Assembly: GCF_905115235.1 (NCBI RefSeq)
Contig: NC_051851.1
Coordinates: 49,549,240-49,613,239, forward strand
DNA length: 64,000 bases
Reading direction: 5' to 3'
Origin: Hermetia illucens
Taxonomy: Eukaryota > Arthropoda > Insecta > Diptera > Stratiomyidae
The translations under genes and the position numbers were made by a program. Position 1 is the first letter of the stretch, and each line of letters starts with the position of its first letter. This document shows positions 23,083-36,200 of the stretch, in pieces. Below the pieces are notes generated by a model. The model was not told where the DNA came from and did no database searches. It saw only the letters and a program-made list of their open reading frames with translations.

Positions 23083-23832
23083 CAAGTCGGGAAACCGGAA
23101 GCTAGATGCTTCAGGTACGAAAGGTTTTGTGTATTTTTTAGTACGTAGCACGTAATATATGCACATATTATGTGAGAATATCCACTTTCGTATGATATTG
23201 ACATTCATAGTCTTGAACTTGCAAAGGAGCGACAACTTTGACGTAATATAACTTTGTTAGTAATAGTGCAATTTATACCAAACTTGGTGAGATAATGCTC
23301 TATATTATACCCTATATTGTTGCTAGCATGAACTTAAGGGGGGTTGTCAGCCAATTACTAAAAATTATAGTAATATACTATTATTAACTTTATTTGTACA
23401 GATATCAGTATGGAAGGTATTTTGGAGCACAGGCACCACATAGTGGTTTTTTCAGATTTTTCGGTTTGGTAGTCTCTGAGAATGGCCCCCTTAAAGAAAT
23501 GATCACTTTCAATCCCCCGCACTCCCCACCTTTCCAATAGATGTCAAAACTAAGACCGGCTTCGAAAACTACTAACCGAGACCTTTAATTTAATATCCCA
23601 CATGACTATATTTGAAGAAAAAAAATGTACACCACCCTTTTGCACGTATGGGCCTCCTTAAATTCGTCGTAAAGAGATGTAACTCACTGTATGCATGAGC
23701 GTTCACAGTTTCCAGCTTTCTACCAAATTTGATGTCGATCGCTGCAACCGTCTCCGAGAAAAATGCGTGTGACGGACAGGCAGACAGACACACAGTAAAC
23801 CGATTTTGTGTAAACACAAAACATTAAAAAGG
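23083..23832 (-). repeat. THR repeat, nearly full length, inverted
   Basis: Reads in reverse from AACAAGTCGGGAAACCGGAA through the whole body to CAGACAGACACACAGTAAAC and the hairpin region (TGTGTAAACACAAAACATT). 750 bp; sequence variant as in the reference copy at 18.2 kb. Confidence 0.8.
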
Positions 23833-23845
23833 AAGTCTAAGAGAG

Positions 23846-24162
23846 ATTTCAGATTTTTCGATTTTTAGTTTCTGAGAATGGGTCCGTTAAATAAATGATC
23901 ACTTTCAACCTCCCGCACTCACGACCATTCCAACAGATGTTCGGCTTCGGGAAGAACTAACCGAGACGTTTCATTTGATACTCTACATGACTATATTTGT
24001 TGAAAAAAATTTACATCTCCGTTTTGAATTTATGGGGACCCCCTCCCCCTTTAAATTTGACGCAGAATGATGTAACTTACTGTATGCGTGAGCGTTCACA
24101 GTACCCACCTCTCCACAAAGTTTGGTGTCAATCGTTTGTTTTACACAAAGCCTTAAAAGGGG
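23846..24162 (-). repeat. THR repeat, 5' half, inverted, lacking TCTG tract
   Basis: Reverse body from TTTTTAGTTTCTGAGAATGG to GTCAATCG, then directly ACACAAAGCCTTAAAAGG. The microsatellite has been lost. Confidence 0.65.
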
Positions 24163-24239
24163 ATAACAGGCAGGCTTGTATTATTTTTACCCCAGGTTCG
24201 TTTGTTTTCCAGTCCGGGCCCGATTTTTCCGCATAATTT

Positions 24240-25015
24240 TCACTCGGATTTTCTCTTTACAGTTTTGATTGCATCAGCAGCAGGAATTTGGTGGGAGAAC
24301 TACACAATTATCAACATCTAAGAAACATAATTCAATGCCCGATCTATCATTTGTAGGGACTATATAATGGTTCAATTCAATATCCATGAGGTCTGAATTT
24401 TCACAACTTCCGTATTATTGATGACTGATGGACTCTAAGGGATGGTGAAAGAGAAAAGAGCTACGATAAGGTCGTTTTATTTGGGTGGAGGAATGAATTG
24501 GACATGGAGGTGGTGATTTGTAAGGAGGATTACTCTACCTTTCCTGTCGAAAAGACAGTTATAGGCCGCCATCCACGATCACGTGAAGGTGGATGGGATC
24601 CGGCTGGCCTGTGAGTTTGGACTGTTCGATTGCCCCATCGAGATGGCTTGAAAGAAGATAAGGCAAACCGGTACATGTAGGGTTTAATGACCGTTAAGAC
24701 AGCGCGAGAGAATTGAATGCGCATCTTCATCGCTGCTAAACCTTTTTTGAATGTTCACAAAAATATCTTAAATTTGCGTTTCAACGCCTTTCATGGCCAG
24801 AGTGGAACAGATGGTCCCGTCCGGCTTGCCGGTAACCGGGTGGTGTTTTGAGTTCAACATGGGTCCAGGTGGAATGGGGCATCCAGGCGTGCCTGCCACG
24901 TCTGTCATCATGAATTGCTGGCTTATTACTTTTATAAGTAATCCGCAAACAAGCGGGCCTGTGAATCCTTGTATGGTCTCCATTTAATAAGAAGGACAAT
25001 TGTTTTGTATTTTTG
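24240..25015. other. Intergenic stretch, nothing recognised
   Basis: Several short ORFs on both strands around 24.8-25.0 kb share the same bases and have no recognisable motif. I see no evidence for a gene. Confidence 0.45.
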
Positions 25016-25019
25016 TAGA

Positions 25020-25380
25020 TTGAGGGTCAGCTTTCGCTACGTGAAACTTCAATACAGCTTGTCCAAATATGAGTTCTTATAGTAATGCAAACGAGAAAGT
25101 TATCGGTATAGGATGTCCGCAGTAAAAGGTGAGAAAGGATTGCGAAGAGGACTGAACCTTGTGGAATTTGAACTGGTGTAAGAAGAGGACAATTTCTGCT
25201 GCCCTTTTCCTTGGTATTGTCCCACTTCTAGAAAGCTGAAGACTAGCTTGCAAAGGTGCAGACAGAAGACCGTTGTATAGCTTATAAATGAGTTCGTATT
25301 GTCATACGGAATTAAAGACTTTCTTTATGCTAACGAAACAGGATGTTGTAGATGACTTAATTAAGGGAAAACGGGGATTA
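25020..25380 (-). mobile_element. Decayed Jockey-clade LINE fragment
   Basis: Parallels the Jockey copy at about 1040-1320: shared blocks GGACTGAACC, TCTAGAAAGCT and GAGTTCGTATTG/CATACGGA keep the same order and spacing. It covers only the middle of the reverse transcriptase and is too decayed to translate. Confidence 0.6.
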
Positions 25381-25417
25381 ATGAGAGATATACAATTACA
25401 ATTTTCCAGAAATTCGC

Positions 25418-25600
25418 TTTTAAGGTTTTATGCAAAATAAAACTTTATTAAAATCGGTTCTGAAAAGAAATATGGTGGTCCATGGACATGGTATCTAGGC
25501 CTTAAAATACTGCCCATGCCGATACCCGTTTAAATAAAATTAATAATAGTATATTATCATATTTACTATAAGTATATTTCCTTGAAATTGACTCTCCATC
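25418..25600 (+). repeat. Short THR derivative
   Basis: Terminal hairpin (AAGGTTTTATGCAAAATAAAAC) and TTAAAATCGG joined to a late-body block (GTTTAAATAAAATTAATAAT). Confidence 0.6.
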
Positions 25601-25749
25601 GTGGATCTTACTTCTATAAGTGAGTCGCTGATCAAGTGTCTACACTGACATGTTTGCGTAGAATATACTATATAGCGGCTACTAAGCGATATGCATTACC
25701 GTTAATAAGCGACCCAGAACAATAAATCCCTTTCTGAAGAGACCAAAAA

Positions 25750-27190
25750 CGTGTTTGTCATCAAAATCATTTGCTGATGATGATTCATTTCTGGAGGTAT
25801 TGGAATGGAATGCCGTAGAAAAAGCGTCGCAACTGTTTCAACAGATATTTCGTGCATGTGATACTTCCATGCTAAGACGTACACACTCTCGCAAGCACAA
25901 CTTAACAGCTAGTGGAACGCTAAAATAGTGAAATGCCTTACGGAATGGGTGAAAGCCAAAAGGCGATCTCAACGTCAAAAAATCACGGCAGAGTATGAAG
26001 AAAGATACTTCGAGTATAAACAGGCATACTTGAGGCAAGTTCTGAACCATGAGGAAATACGTGCAAGTCAATTATGCCGGCAATAAAAATCAAAAGGTCT
26101 TCTTCTATTATTTGCCTTAGATTGCTGTGGGAGACAGCTCCGACATTGTTTCCCCAACATCGGAAACTACCTTCCCAACAGTCAGCTACTGATGCTACCA
26201 AAGTGGTTCAGGAGCTGGCCTGGAAAGCCTTTGACGATAGGAAACACTGCTCACTGGTGACTCTCGACATCAAGAACGCGTTCAATTCTGCTAGATGAAA
26301 CCGCATCTGCCAGATGGAAGCGACCATTGCGATACAAACGCCAAACTACATATTAAGTGCAATTTTTGACTACTACCGACTGCGTACTTCCAAAACATAT
26401 GATATAACGCTGGAGTTCTGCAGGGATCTGTTCTGGGCCTTATACAATGGAACATAATGTATGATGGCATTCTACGTTTACCAGTTCCTAAGCAAGCCGT
26501 TGTCCCGGATTCGCTGATGACGTTGGAGTCGTTATAATATCCAGCCACTACGACGAAGTAGAGATGAATGCAAGCAAGATTGTACAGGCGATCAAGTATT
26601 GACTTGAAAACTTCAGGTTGAAGCTTACGGAACTCAAGATGAAGTTGGTAAGTGGTGGAAACAGGAAACTCTTGAAATTTCCATCGGGGCGCATCTTGTG
26701 CGCTCCTAGCTATCGCTTAAACACCTGGGTTTAATTTTCCACTCCAAGCTGAACTTTAAACCCCACTGAAACTTACTGGGCAGAAAATAGCGAACATCAG
26801 CTCAATATTAGCAAGGATGCTTGAGATAGACACAGACATTAGTCTGATGCAGAAAAATATTTTGTCTGAAACAGGCATTTGTCTGACGCAGATATTCGCC
26901 TGTCTGAGGTCTGAAATATGCACAGAGATTTGTTTGTCAGTTGTCTAAGGCTGCCGGACAGATTTTCCTATGCCAAATGTAAGTTAATAATAGTTTATGT
27001 GGACTACGCAAAAGCGCGGTGAGACGAGTTTTGATTTGACTCAGTTTTTAACCGGTTAAGATAGGTACAGCTGGTACATCAGGTTCGGTTTCAATGAATC
27101 GCCTGATTGTCTTACATATGAAAGTGCAGGTGAAGATGCAGAACACGTTTTCTTCATCTGCTCAAGAGGAAGAACCTGGAAACTGAGGTA
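25750..27190 (+). mobile_element. R1-clade LINE, broken and interrupted
   Basis: Pre-RT linker VKAKRRSQRQKITAEYEER (about 25950-26010), reverse transcriptase motifs LVTLDIKNAFNSAR (26257-26298) and FADDVGVVI near 26510-26540, then ANISSILARM (about 26790-26820) where it breaks into a palindromic repeat. The C-terminal Cys/His segment SPDC...AEHVFFICS reappears at about 27110-27165. Frameshifts and stops are scattered. The order matches R1-type elements, which usually target rDNA; here it lies in unrelated intergenic DNA. Confidence 0.7.
26820..26975. repeat. Cluster of palindromic CAGACATTTGTCTG-like units
   Basis: Near-palindromes follow each other every 20-25 bp: CAGACATTAGTCTG, a unit ending TTTTGTCTG, CAGGCATTTGTCTG and CAGATATTCGCCTG, then looser ones. 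The block interrupts the R1 LINE. Similar blocks flank the other R1-like LINE at 40.1 and 41.5 kb. Confidence 0.5.
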
Positions 27191-27324
27191 AATACCCGTC
27201 TAACGGTAGAAAATGCTGTATAGTTTGGCACGCGGAAGTTGCAATTGTCAATTTTATCGCTACCGAAACGTCAAAATCGCTTCTGATTTCTAACGCAAGG
27301 CGCACTCTCTTGATTTGAGTGATT

Positions 27325-29775
27325 TCAGTCCAGATTAAGGAGCATCACAATTGCACAATTCTACGCGCCAACGGAGACATCCGATATAGTGGAGAAGGAT
27401 ACTTTCTACAAGCAATTAAAAGCAGTTCAGGGGAGATGTCCTAAAGATGACATTGCGATCGTGATGGGTGATCTGAACGCCAAGGTGGACTCTGACGACA
27501 CCTTGTTCAGATGTGGAAATACGATCTTGGTGACTGCGACGGTAAAGGTGGGAGGTTACTGGATTTCTGCAGTTTCCACCGGCTCTTCAGTGGTGGCACA
27601 TTGGTCGAGCACAGAGCCCGTCATAAGGTCATTTGGGGTTCAACTGACCGACGCTGTACGAGGAACCAGATCGACTACTTCGCGATTAGCAGCAGATTTA
27701 GGAGTTGTCTGTTGGATGTGCATAACAACAGGCGCTGACATTGGCCTCGAAAGGGTTCACTATTTGATGGTCCCTTACGTTCACTTGCGCGTTGCGTCTG
27801 CTACTTCTCGCACGGTTGAGGAGCTGTGACCTCTTAAGTTCAAAATTGACCGCTTGTATGACCTAATTGTCACCCGACAATGGGAGAACTATCTTGCTGA
27901 TCGAATCGAAGATATACTGAGTAATCCGCCTGAAAATATCGATGAGCATTGGACCGCCATCAAAAATGTTCTTTTCTCGGGTGCTACATAGGTCGTTGAC
28001 CACGCTTTGAAGGGGCTAACTGCGGAATTGTGGCAGCTGATCGATGAATGGAAGGGATTGAAGGCTCTATTGACCACTGCGAGTGATGGCGGGCCTGACG
28101 CACTCGAACCCGATACCGAGCGAAATCCCAAGAAGTTCAGCGTAGTGTACGCCTTGACAAGATAGAATTTGCTATTGCGTTGGATGTCGCAGGTTGGAAT
28201 TATTCCAGAAATGTATACAGCGTCACGGAAGAGTTTGCCTGTGGTCGCAAATCTTTCGATGGTCCTGTGAAGGGCGTCAACGGTCGACTTCTTATCCATG
28301 TTGATGAATAACTGGAGAAGTGAAAAGAACACTTCGATACGGTTCTTAACAGAATCACATACGGTGAAGTTCCTCTTTTTGTAGATGAAATGGCTAGTTA
28401 CCATAACATGCGGATACGGACTGTTTCTCCAAGCGGAACAGAAATTATTGTGGCCATCAATGCACCCAAACGTAGTAAAGCCACTGGGCTGAACGGTCTG
28501 TCTGCAAAGTTATTTATCGCTGCACCTTCAGTTACTGCAGATTTGCTACTTCCACTTGTATGTAAATCTTGGACGGTCTCCTCCCAAAAAGTGTAAGAAG
28601 GGGATAATTGTCAATATCCCAGAGAAGGGGACTCGCTTTGAGTGTGACAATTGGAGGGGTATCTGCGTGTGCCCTAGTGTCGCAAAAATAATAGCTAAAA
28701 TAATCCTGGAATGCATCAAAGCTTGATGGGCAGAGAGCAGGCTGGTGCCCGCTCCGGAACCTTCTGCATTGCATGCAGTTTAGATCTTCGCAGTACTTGC
28801 TCTTCATTGATTTCGAGAAAGCTTTTGATTGCGTGAAGAGAGAGTATATTTGAAGTGCTTTACGCAGAAGGGGCATTTCCGAGAAACTAATAGTTATTAT
28901 CAGAACGACTTATGATGACGCAAAATGTCACATGCTGCACCTAGTTAAAATCTCATAGGGTTTTCAGGTCCAAAACGGAGTTCGTTATGGTTACACCCAG
29001 TCACCGATATTAGTTCTTCTTTTTATGGGTGACGTTCTTCATGCTGCGTTGTCCGAACGAGTGGAGATTGAATCTTTCTTCAAATGCCCCAACTACGCTG
29101 ATGATATCTGTTTGCTCTTTTACCGAGTAAGGAACCTTGGCGAAATGTTTCTGGTTTCGGAAAGAGGGGCAAGTACAGTTGATCTGAAGATAAAACACAG
29201 CCAAAGCCAAAAATCTCAATCTAACGGGTCATAGCACTCTCCGTATCTGCATCAATGGGCAGAGCATCGAAAGCGTCGATCAATTTGTATATCTAGGAAG
29301 CATGGTTTCTGCCGACGGTTGCACCGAACTGCATTAACACCGCTAGATCCGCTTTCGCTGCCCTGTCTAAAGTCTGGAAATGCAGTTACTTCAACATCAA
29401 GATCTAGTGCTCTGTGCTAGTGTTCTTTTTCTGTTCGTCTATGTGAGTAACATATCGAAAGTGGACTCCACTGTTACCAAAAAGCTCCAAGCTTTCGCCA
29501 ATACCTGCGTCCTGTCATTGGAGTACCTGGTCTGACGCTGTCTCAAACGAAGGACGTGGTTGGCGCACATGCCTACCACTCGTACACACTGATGCAGTGG
29601 AATCCACTCTCTCAAGATGGATGACGAGTGGAACGCCCCAAGCGGACTTGGCGCAGAACATTAGAGGACGAGTGCGAGCGTCTCGGGAAGTCGTGGGTGT
29701 CGCTGAAGTGTACTTCAGGTAAACGTGAGCGATGGCATGTAGATGTGGTTGACGGGCTATACCTCACCAAGGGAT
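27325..29775 (+). mobile_element. RTE-like LINE (family c), endonuclease to 3' end
   Basis: Endonuclease: FYAPTE, then DIAIVMGDLNAKVDSDDTLF (27440-27510), then in a shifted frame LVEHRARHKVIW and NQIDYFAISSRFRSCLLDVH (27600-27735). Reverse transcriptase: LLFIDFEKAFDCVKREYI (28800-28850), CPNYADDICLL (29090-29120), VDQFVYLGSMVSADGC (29277-29325), and C-terminal KKLQAFANTCVL. Stops and frameshifts throughout. Motifs fit the RTE-type endonuclease/reverse transcriptase. The region 28.1-28.4 kb is poorly conserved and may be rearranged. Confidence 0.7.
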
Positions 29776-29894
29776 TGTAGCTAATGTAGAACGATGGTTC
29801 CGCGAGATGAGTGTAGAGATCATGGCAGGTTTTAGTCGGTAAGAGTGTGGCATGCACGTCCTAGATTCCAGACACGTATTCGTAATGGACTCCC

Positions 29895-29975
29895 CTAACC
29901 GACAAAAAAAAGACAGACAGACAGACATTAACCGGATTTCAATAAGGTTTTGTTTTACACCAAACCTTAAAAACA
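29895..29975 (-). repeat. THR repeat 5' end, inverted
   Basis: GACAGACAGACAGAC, then TTTCAATAAGGTTTTG, TTTTACACCAAACC and TTAAAA: the tract and terminal hairpin in reverse. Confidence 0.7.
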
Positions 29976-30269
29976 ATAGAAAAGATCAGCTAGACGTTGG
30001 TTTTCAAGGCTGTGAAGGCATGCTAAACCAAGTGCTCGCTCAGTTAGCGAACTGGAACTGACTCCCTCTAGAAGTTATTAATGTAATATTTGCCCTGATT
30101 GCATCAGAACATTAATAGCAACTTTAAATTAGGTTGTGCTTGATAGAATTCTGCTTTTAAAGATAAACAACTTTTTACACATCTGATTTGCTTTCAATCC
30201 AAGTAACAATTTAATTTTCAAAAATACGTTTGGCTTGTCTGGTTTTATGTGTTTATATTTAGAATATTC

Positions 30270-33200
30270 ATGGGTTTCGGTCAAAATTTTTTGTTCCTTG
30301 TTACAGTAATAGTTTTAATTAAAAACTCTTCAGAGTTAAATGGTTTTTATCGTGCAGTCAATGATAGTGAGGCTGCGCATGGGTTCGTTCCAGGGCAAGT
30401 AAGGTTTGATTTTGAGGAAAATTTCACTTGATAAATTGGTGTTTTTCTTTTGTATAAGGTTTCCATCCAAACTCGTTTTGGTAGATTTTTGTGTAGTGGA
30501 TGTTTAGTGTCGCTGGATACAATTATTACCGCTGCCTTCTGTTTCCACAAGATTAACGATGACCTGGTTTGTATGAAGCTGCTCTGTACTCTTCTAGTCA
30601 AATACATGAATCTCGAAAAAATTGAAACATTATGTACAGATACAAATCGATTTTTCATATTTCGTACTTTAGATAAAAGTTATTAGCGATAATAGTCATC
30701 CAAGGGCAAAACGAATTGCAGTTGGGAAACAAACCCGGTATGTGCAAGCAATTGCCATTCATCCTTTCTACAATTCCCGTACATTGAGTAATAATATAGC
30801 GGCAATAAGAGTATTGATGTTTTTCAAAAGTTTCGATTCCTGTAACAATTTAATTTTAGACCTCCAAAAATTTTACAAACAAGTCAACGTTGCAGCCATT
30901 CTATTTACCGAATAACACGGCTGCGGAAGGTACCACTTGCACTGTATCTGGGTGGATAGAGGGTGCCACATTATCGGTAAGTTATAGTTACGCTGTTGTC
31001 TGCTACAGTTGAATGAATGCTCGTCTCCAACTATATCGAATATGTATAGGTGGCACGTCCGGAAAGTAAGTGTACTGAATTTATGTGGTCGTCAAAAAAT
31101 TAATTTAAATAACATTTTCTTGCTTCCTCGAAAAAGTCTCCTGCCAGCTCCTTCACCTGATGCTCACCCTCTGCTTTCACTATTTCGTTCTTTGTAAACA
31201 TTTTTCCACTCATTTTCCCCTTCAGGGAAGTGAACCTGTGTTAACCTGAAGGCGCTAATTCAGGGACTGCTAGGGTTGATTCAAAACGTCCCATTTAAAC
31301 GAGTCCAGGGGTTATTGGCTGTATGAGGTCTGAAATTGTCGTGCAGCAAGCAAACTTCTTGAACAGCATCCTCACTTTCTATTTTGAATTTAGTTAAGTC
31401 TTTATGGTTACAAAACATGGACGCCATGTTTTTTAAGACGAAATTTTTAGTTTTTTTTGCTGAGGATGAAAAAGGTGTGACGCCAGTGTTCAGGCTGCCT
31501 TTTGGTAGTGGGCAATCCTCGCAAACACTGTTAGCGGTATTAAAAATCTCAAACTGAAGTTTTCCCCTCTCAACGAGGAAGCGAATCACGTCGCAAGGGT
31601 CAAAAATTTTTAACATACTGGCCTCGAAGTGGTCTTATTTTGAAGGAGAGGGGCAGGATATACGGTAGGCATGCTTCATGTTGAAAAGCCATTCTCTATA
31701 GCTGTGAGAGTCTGCGAGCACTTATCTTTTGGGCGTGCCTCGTAGTTAGAAAGGGTATTGAGTTCTTGGTCCGACCTCATATATTTCGTTAGTGAAGAGA
31801 TTTTGGCTTTGCAGATGCAGTAATTTTCTTCTGGCATTTTTATATGAGACTACGTAAATTAGATCCAAATCACCAATGGTTGTGCAGTTTTGAGGAGGTG
31901 ACATTAAAGACTGCGATAGGCGAGTTGGTCTTCAGATCTCGTTGCCTTGGGTTCAAATCCGGGTTAGGCCATGAATGGTTTTGATCGACTTTTCTAGGCT
32001 TTTCACTTGCGCAGAATTAATTCTGTTGGTGAAACGTAGTCCTAAAGAATTTTAGATGGGAAAAGTATACTTAGAAAATAAGTCGGAACACCGGAAGCTG
32101 GTACTCAGGATATAAAGGTTTCGTGTTCATCTTATGTGAGAAACTTTCTATGCGTTTTATTCGTCCTTTATTCGAGAAGACGTTCCATCAAGTACTTTTT
32201 GCTCGAAATGGGTCCTTCGCAGAGCCTATCGTTCACATAATCCTACAGATTCTCAATAATATTGCCGTACGAGGATTGTGGAAGGGTTTTGCGTAGTTTC
32301 TAGCTTAGCTGAGTCACTTTCTTGACTTATCTTGAAAGTTTGACAGAGATATGCAGATTTTTTTTTAAATTCAGATGTAAATATTCGCATCCTTATTCGT
32401 CTTCATGAATACCACATTACCCACGTCGTCCGCCCCGTAAAAGTCGCACACCATAACAATTCCCACTTCACTGTGCTTTACTGGGTGGCATGCTCAAAGC
32501 TGTCTTCCTCTGGGTTCCGGATCATAAAAACAAATAGGGTGTGTGTGTGTGTATGGTGGGGAGAAGCTACAGCTTCTGAGCACTCAGGCCGTGTAGACCC
32601 ATTGTACTCGCGTCCCCCGTCTAACGGAATATTCCGGATTCGTTCACGTATCGCAGGATTTCCGTTAGTGGATGTGATGCTACCCGTCGCAATTGGAGAA
32701 CATCGGCACCAAAGATCTGATGCCTGATGCGTCCATAGGCGGGGCATTCACATAGGAAATGCTCCGTGGATTCCGCTTCCTCATTACAGGAGGGACACGT
32801 ATCATCTTCGGTAATTTCTATTCTGAACATATGCCCAGCTAGTGGATCATGGCCTGTCAGAATGCCCACAATACACCTGCAAGTCCTCCTGCTTTTCGAT
32901 AGGATGAACTTTGCGGTACGTATGTTGGGTTCTGGCAGGAAAAGTTTGGTGTGTCGAGCAGCATTTAGGCTCTGCCACCTGTCATTATGGGAAACTTGTT
33001 CCCAGTTTTTGAAAACAGATTTAGCCAATGCCATTGATACCCCAATTGCTGGCTCCGGTCCCGACATAGGGGAGATTGACCCCTCTTTCGCTAAAGCGTC
33101 CGAGATTTCATTTCCCTCTATGCCGCAGTGACCAGGTGCCCAGAGTAGTTCCACCGTATTGAATCTAGACATAGAGTTCAAACGGTTTCTGCATTCCTGA

Positions 33201-36200
33201 ACGATTCTCGAGGTGATCAAAGGACGGCTCAATGCCCTCAATGCAGCTTGACTGTCACTGCAGATTGCGATGCGCCTGCCCTTCAACCGCTCGCCAACCA
33301 CCCAGTTTGCCACCCCTAGGATCGCATAAACTTCGGCTTGAAAAACCGTTGCATATTGTCCCAAAGGAAAAGCCCACTTCTCGTTTTTATTTGAGAGGTA
33401 GACTCCGGCTCCAGAACCCTCTTCTGTTTTTGAGCCATCGGTGTAGAAGACTTCCGTATATCCCGCCACGCATTCCTCTGGGTCTTCCCAATCCTCTCTA
33501 CGCTTCAGGGTAACTACATATCTTCTACCAAACAGATGTATGGGGACACGAGAATCGGAAGGCATTGTAAGAATGGATTCAGTCCTCCCAGTAACTCTTC
33601 CAATGCTCTGTGCCCCCCCACATCCGTTGTTTTCCCATAGATCTAATCGAATTAGTCTATGAGCTGCTCTCATTGCAGTGCTTTGAATAAATATATCCAG
33701 GGGCTGCAAATTGAGTAGTGCATTCAGAGTTGCGCCGGATGTCATGCTCATGGCACCAGTGATACCCAGACAAACAGTTGTTTGCAGTGCAGCTAGTTTA
33801 CGGTGAAAACCTTTTTGTCTCACCTTAACCCACCACACTACGGATGTGAGAGCTCGTTTCATCTTTACCTCTACATGTTTTTTTCAAAGAAGTTTTTTTT
33901 ATCTAGAATGACCCCCAGATATTTCACTTCTTCGGAGAGTTGAAGGGTAGTGCCCCTCATCTCAGGGAGGCAAAGTCCATCCAGTTTTCTCCTTTTTGTG
34001 AATAAAACCATTGTGGGTTTTATTTGGATTAACTGACAAACCATGTCTAAGGCACCAGCTGTCTATCAAATCAACGGCACGCTGTATATTCCTACACACC
34101 GTTCCAAGATCCCGATCAACAGCAAGTACAGCCACGTCATCAGCATAAGCTTGAGCGTGTATTGGCAAATTTTGCAGTTCGCATAGTGGTGAGTCGATCA
34201 GCATACTCCACAGAAGCGGCGAAAACACACCTCCTTGGGGGCAGCCCTTCGTTGCCTCAGTAGTCAGGTAACGATCTTTGCGTTAGCATAGCGTGGATCC
34301 ACTTAATTAAAGCATCATCAACACCATGCGTTCTGGCGGCATCACAAAGTTTTTGAAAAGGCGCACAGTCAAAAGCCCCTTCAATGTCCACGAACACCCC
34401 CATCTCGTACTCACCATTCAAAGTTGCATCCTCTATCTTTGTGACCAAAGAATGAAGAGCAGACTCACAGGACTTTCCACGTTGGTAAGCATGTTGGTTT
34501 TTACTAAGTGTGTGTGACCTAAGTGCCCTTCCACACGGAGCACCGGAAGCTGGTACTCAGGATATAAAGGTTCCGTGTTCATCTTATGTGAGAAACTTTC
34601 TATGCGTTTTATTCGTCCTTTATTCGAGAAGACGTTCCATCAAGTACTTTTTGCTCGAAATGGGTCCTTCGCAGAGCCTATCGTTCACATAATCCTACAG
34701 ATTCTCAATAATATTGCCGTACGAGGATTGTGGAAGGGTTTTGCGTAGTTTCTAGCTTAGCTGAGCCACTTTCTTGACCTATCTTGAAAGTTTGACAGAG
34801 ATATGCAGACTTTTTTTTAAATTCAGATGTAAATATTCGCATCCTTATTCGTCTTCATGAATATCACATTACCCACGTCGTCCGCCCCGTAAAAGTCGCA
34901 CACCATAACACTTCCCACTTCACTGTGCTTTACTGGGTGGCATGCTCAAAGCTGTTCTACTCTGGGTTCCGGATCATAAAAACATATAGGGTAATAAGCG
35001 GGCTGACGGACTGGCCAGGCGGGGCTCTATTCTTGGCAGTCCCCTGTGAACCCAGTTGGTGTCCTACTAGCGTCTGCTGGTTGAATCCATTCGCAATTCT
35101 TAACAGCTACTGACCTCAGCTGGCGAAGGATCACCGCTTGCGACAAATCCAAGCCGAACGCGTGTAAATAGGTGTAGGACTGCCTCTTGTACGAGGCGTA
35201 GATCTTTAGGTTGCTTCCGGAGGAGGGAGGAATCAGCAGGCACTTCATTTGGGATTGGCTACTTTAGCTAGCCAGGTTGTAGAAACTAGGTAAACAATTT
35301 TTTGGGGAATTAAAACGGAACACTGGCTCCGTGACTAGTAGCAGTTTTTATTTTGACATATATAGATATTTCCTTTCCCGTTCTCAGTGACGTGTGAGTA
35401 AATAGATCAATGGATTAAAACGCAACACCGTCTCCGTCGGTAGTAGTGGTTTTTATTATGTGAGTAAAAACCCGGGACTGAGGAAGCGAACAAATATCGA
35501 TATACTTATGTCAAAATAAAGACCACTACTAGCGATGGGGATGGTGCTGCCTTCCAACACCGTGAACACAGACTGACGACAATTTTTTGGGGACCTCAAA
35601 GAGATCTCCAATTATAGGAGGAAGGAGTTTCTATCCTTCATATGATATAATTCAGCTGGATTCTTGCTCCTCTTACAGCAGTCAGGGCTTTCGGGGCTTG
35701 GGGCACATTACAGCGCTAATTGGCGCCACCTAAGCTAAGTTAACTTTCAACTCCTTAACAGTTTTCATGCATTTTTAAAAGCCAAAAAATTTTAAAAATG
35801 TGTTCTAATTCGAAAAAAGATTGAGCTAGATTTTAGGAATAGATTCACATTAATGCCGATTTGTTATTACAGGGATAGTGGGCTAGCAATCTATAAATTC
35901 CAAAACTTTACTGCTACCGAAACGTCAACAATGCCACGGATAGGTGATGAGCTCACCGCTACGACTATTGGCTATCTTAAACGGTTTATGAGTGGTTTCG
36001 GTAGTGTACGCACACTTCTTTAAAACAGCATCGAGGTCCCTGTAAATGCTCGCTTTCTGCAACTGGAGCGAAAATCTTGGCGACTCGCTGGACATTCTGG
36101 GCCAAGCAAGGTGTCTCAAATAGTAACGATTTCGTTACCGAATATCGCACAAAAGAACTTGCAGGTGGTTGTAAGCCTTATCAGAGTCATTATCAGAGAC

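Noticed and set aside
24768-24999. Overlapping ORFs of 64-72 codons on both strands
   Set aside because: Three frames open at once over the same bases, with no motif, start context or splice partner.
27889-28404. Minus-strand 171-codon ORF as a gene
   Set aside because: It lies inside a plus-strand LINE between endonuclease and reverse transcriptase and shows no domain. A local inversion inside the LINE is possible but not demonstrated.
31281-31616. Minus-strand ORF ending LLHDNFRPHTANN as a mariner transposase
   Set aside because: Only this dozen residues resemble the second catalytic motif; the upstream and downstream sequence has no transposase features.
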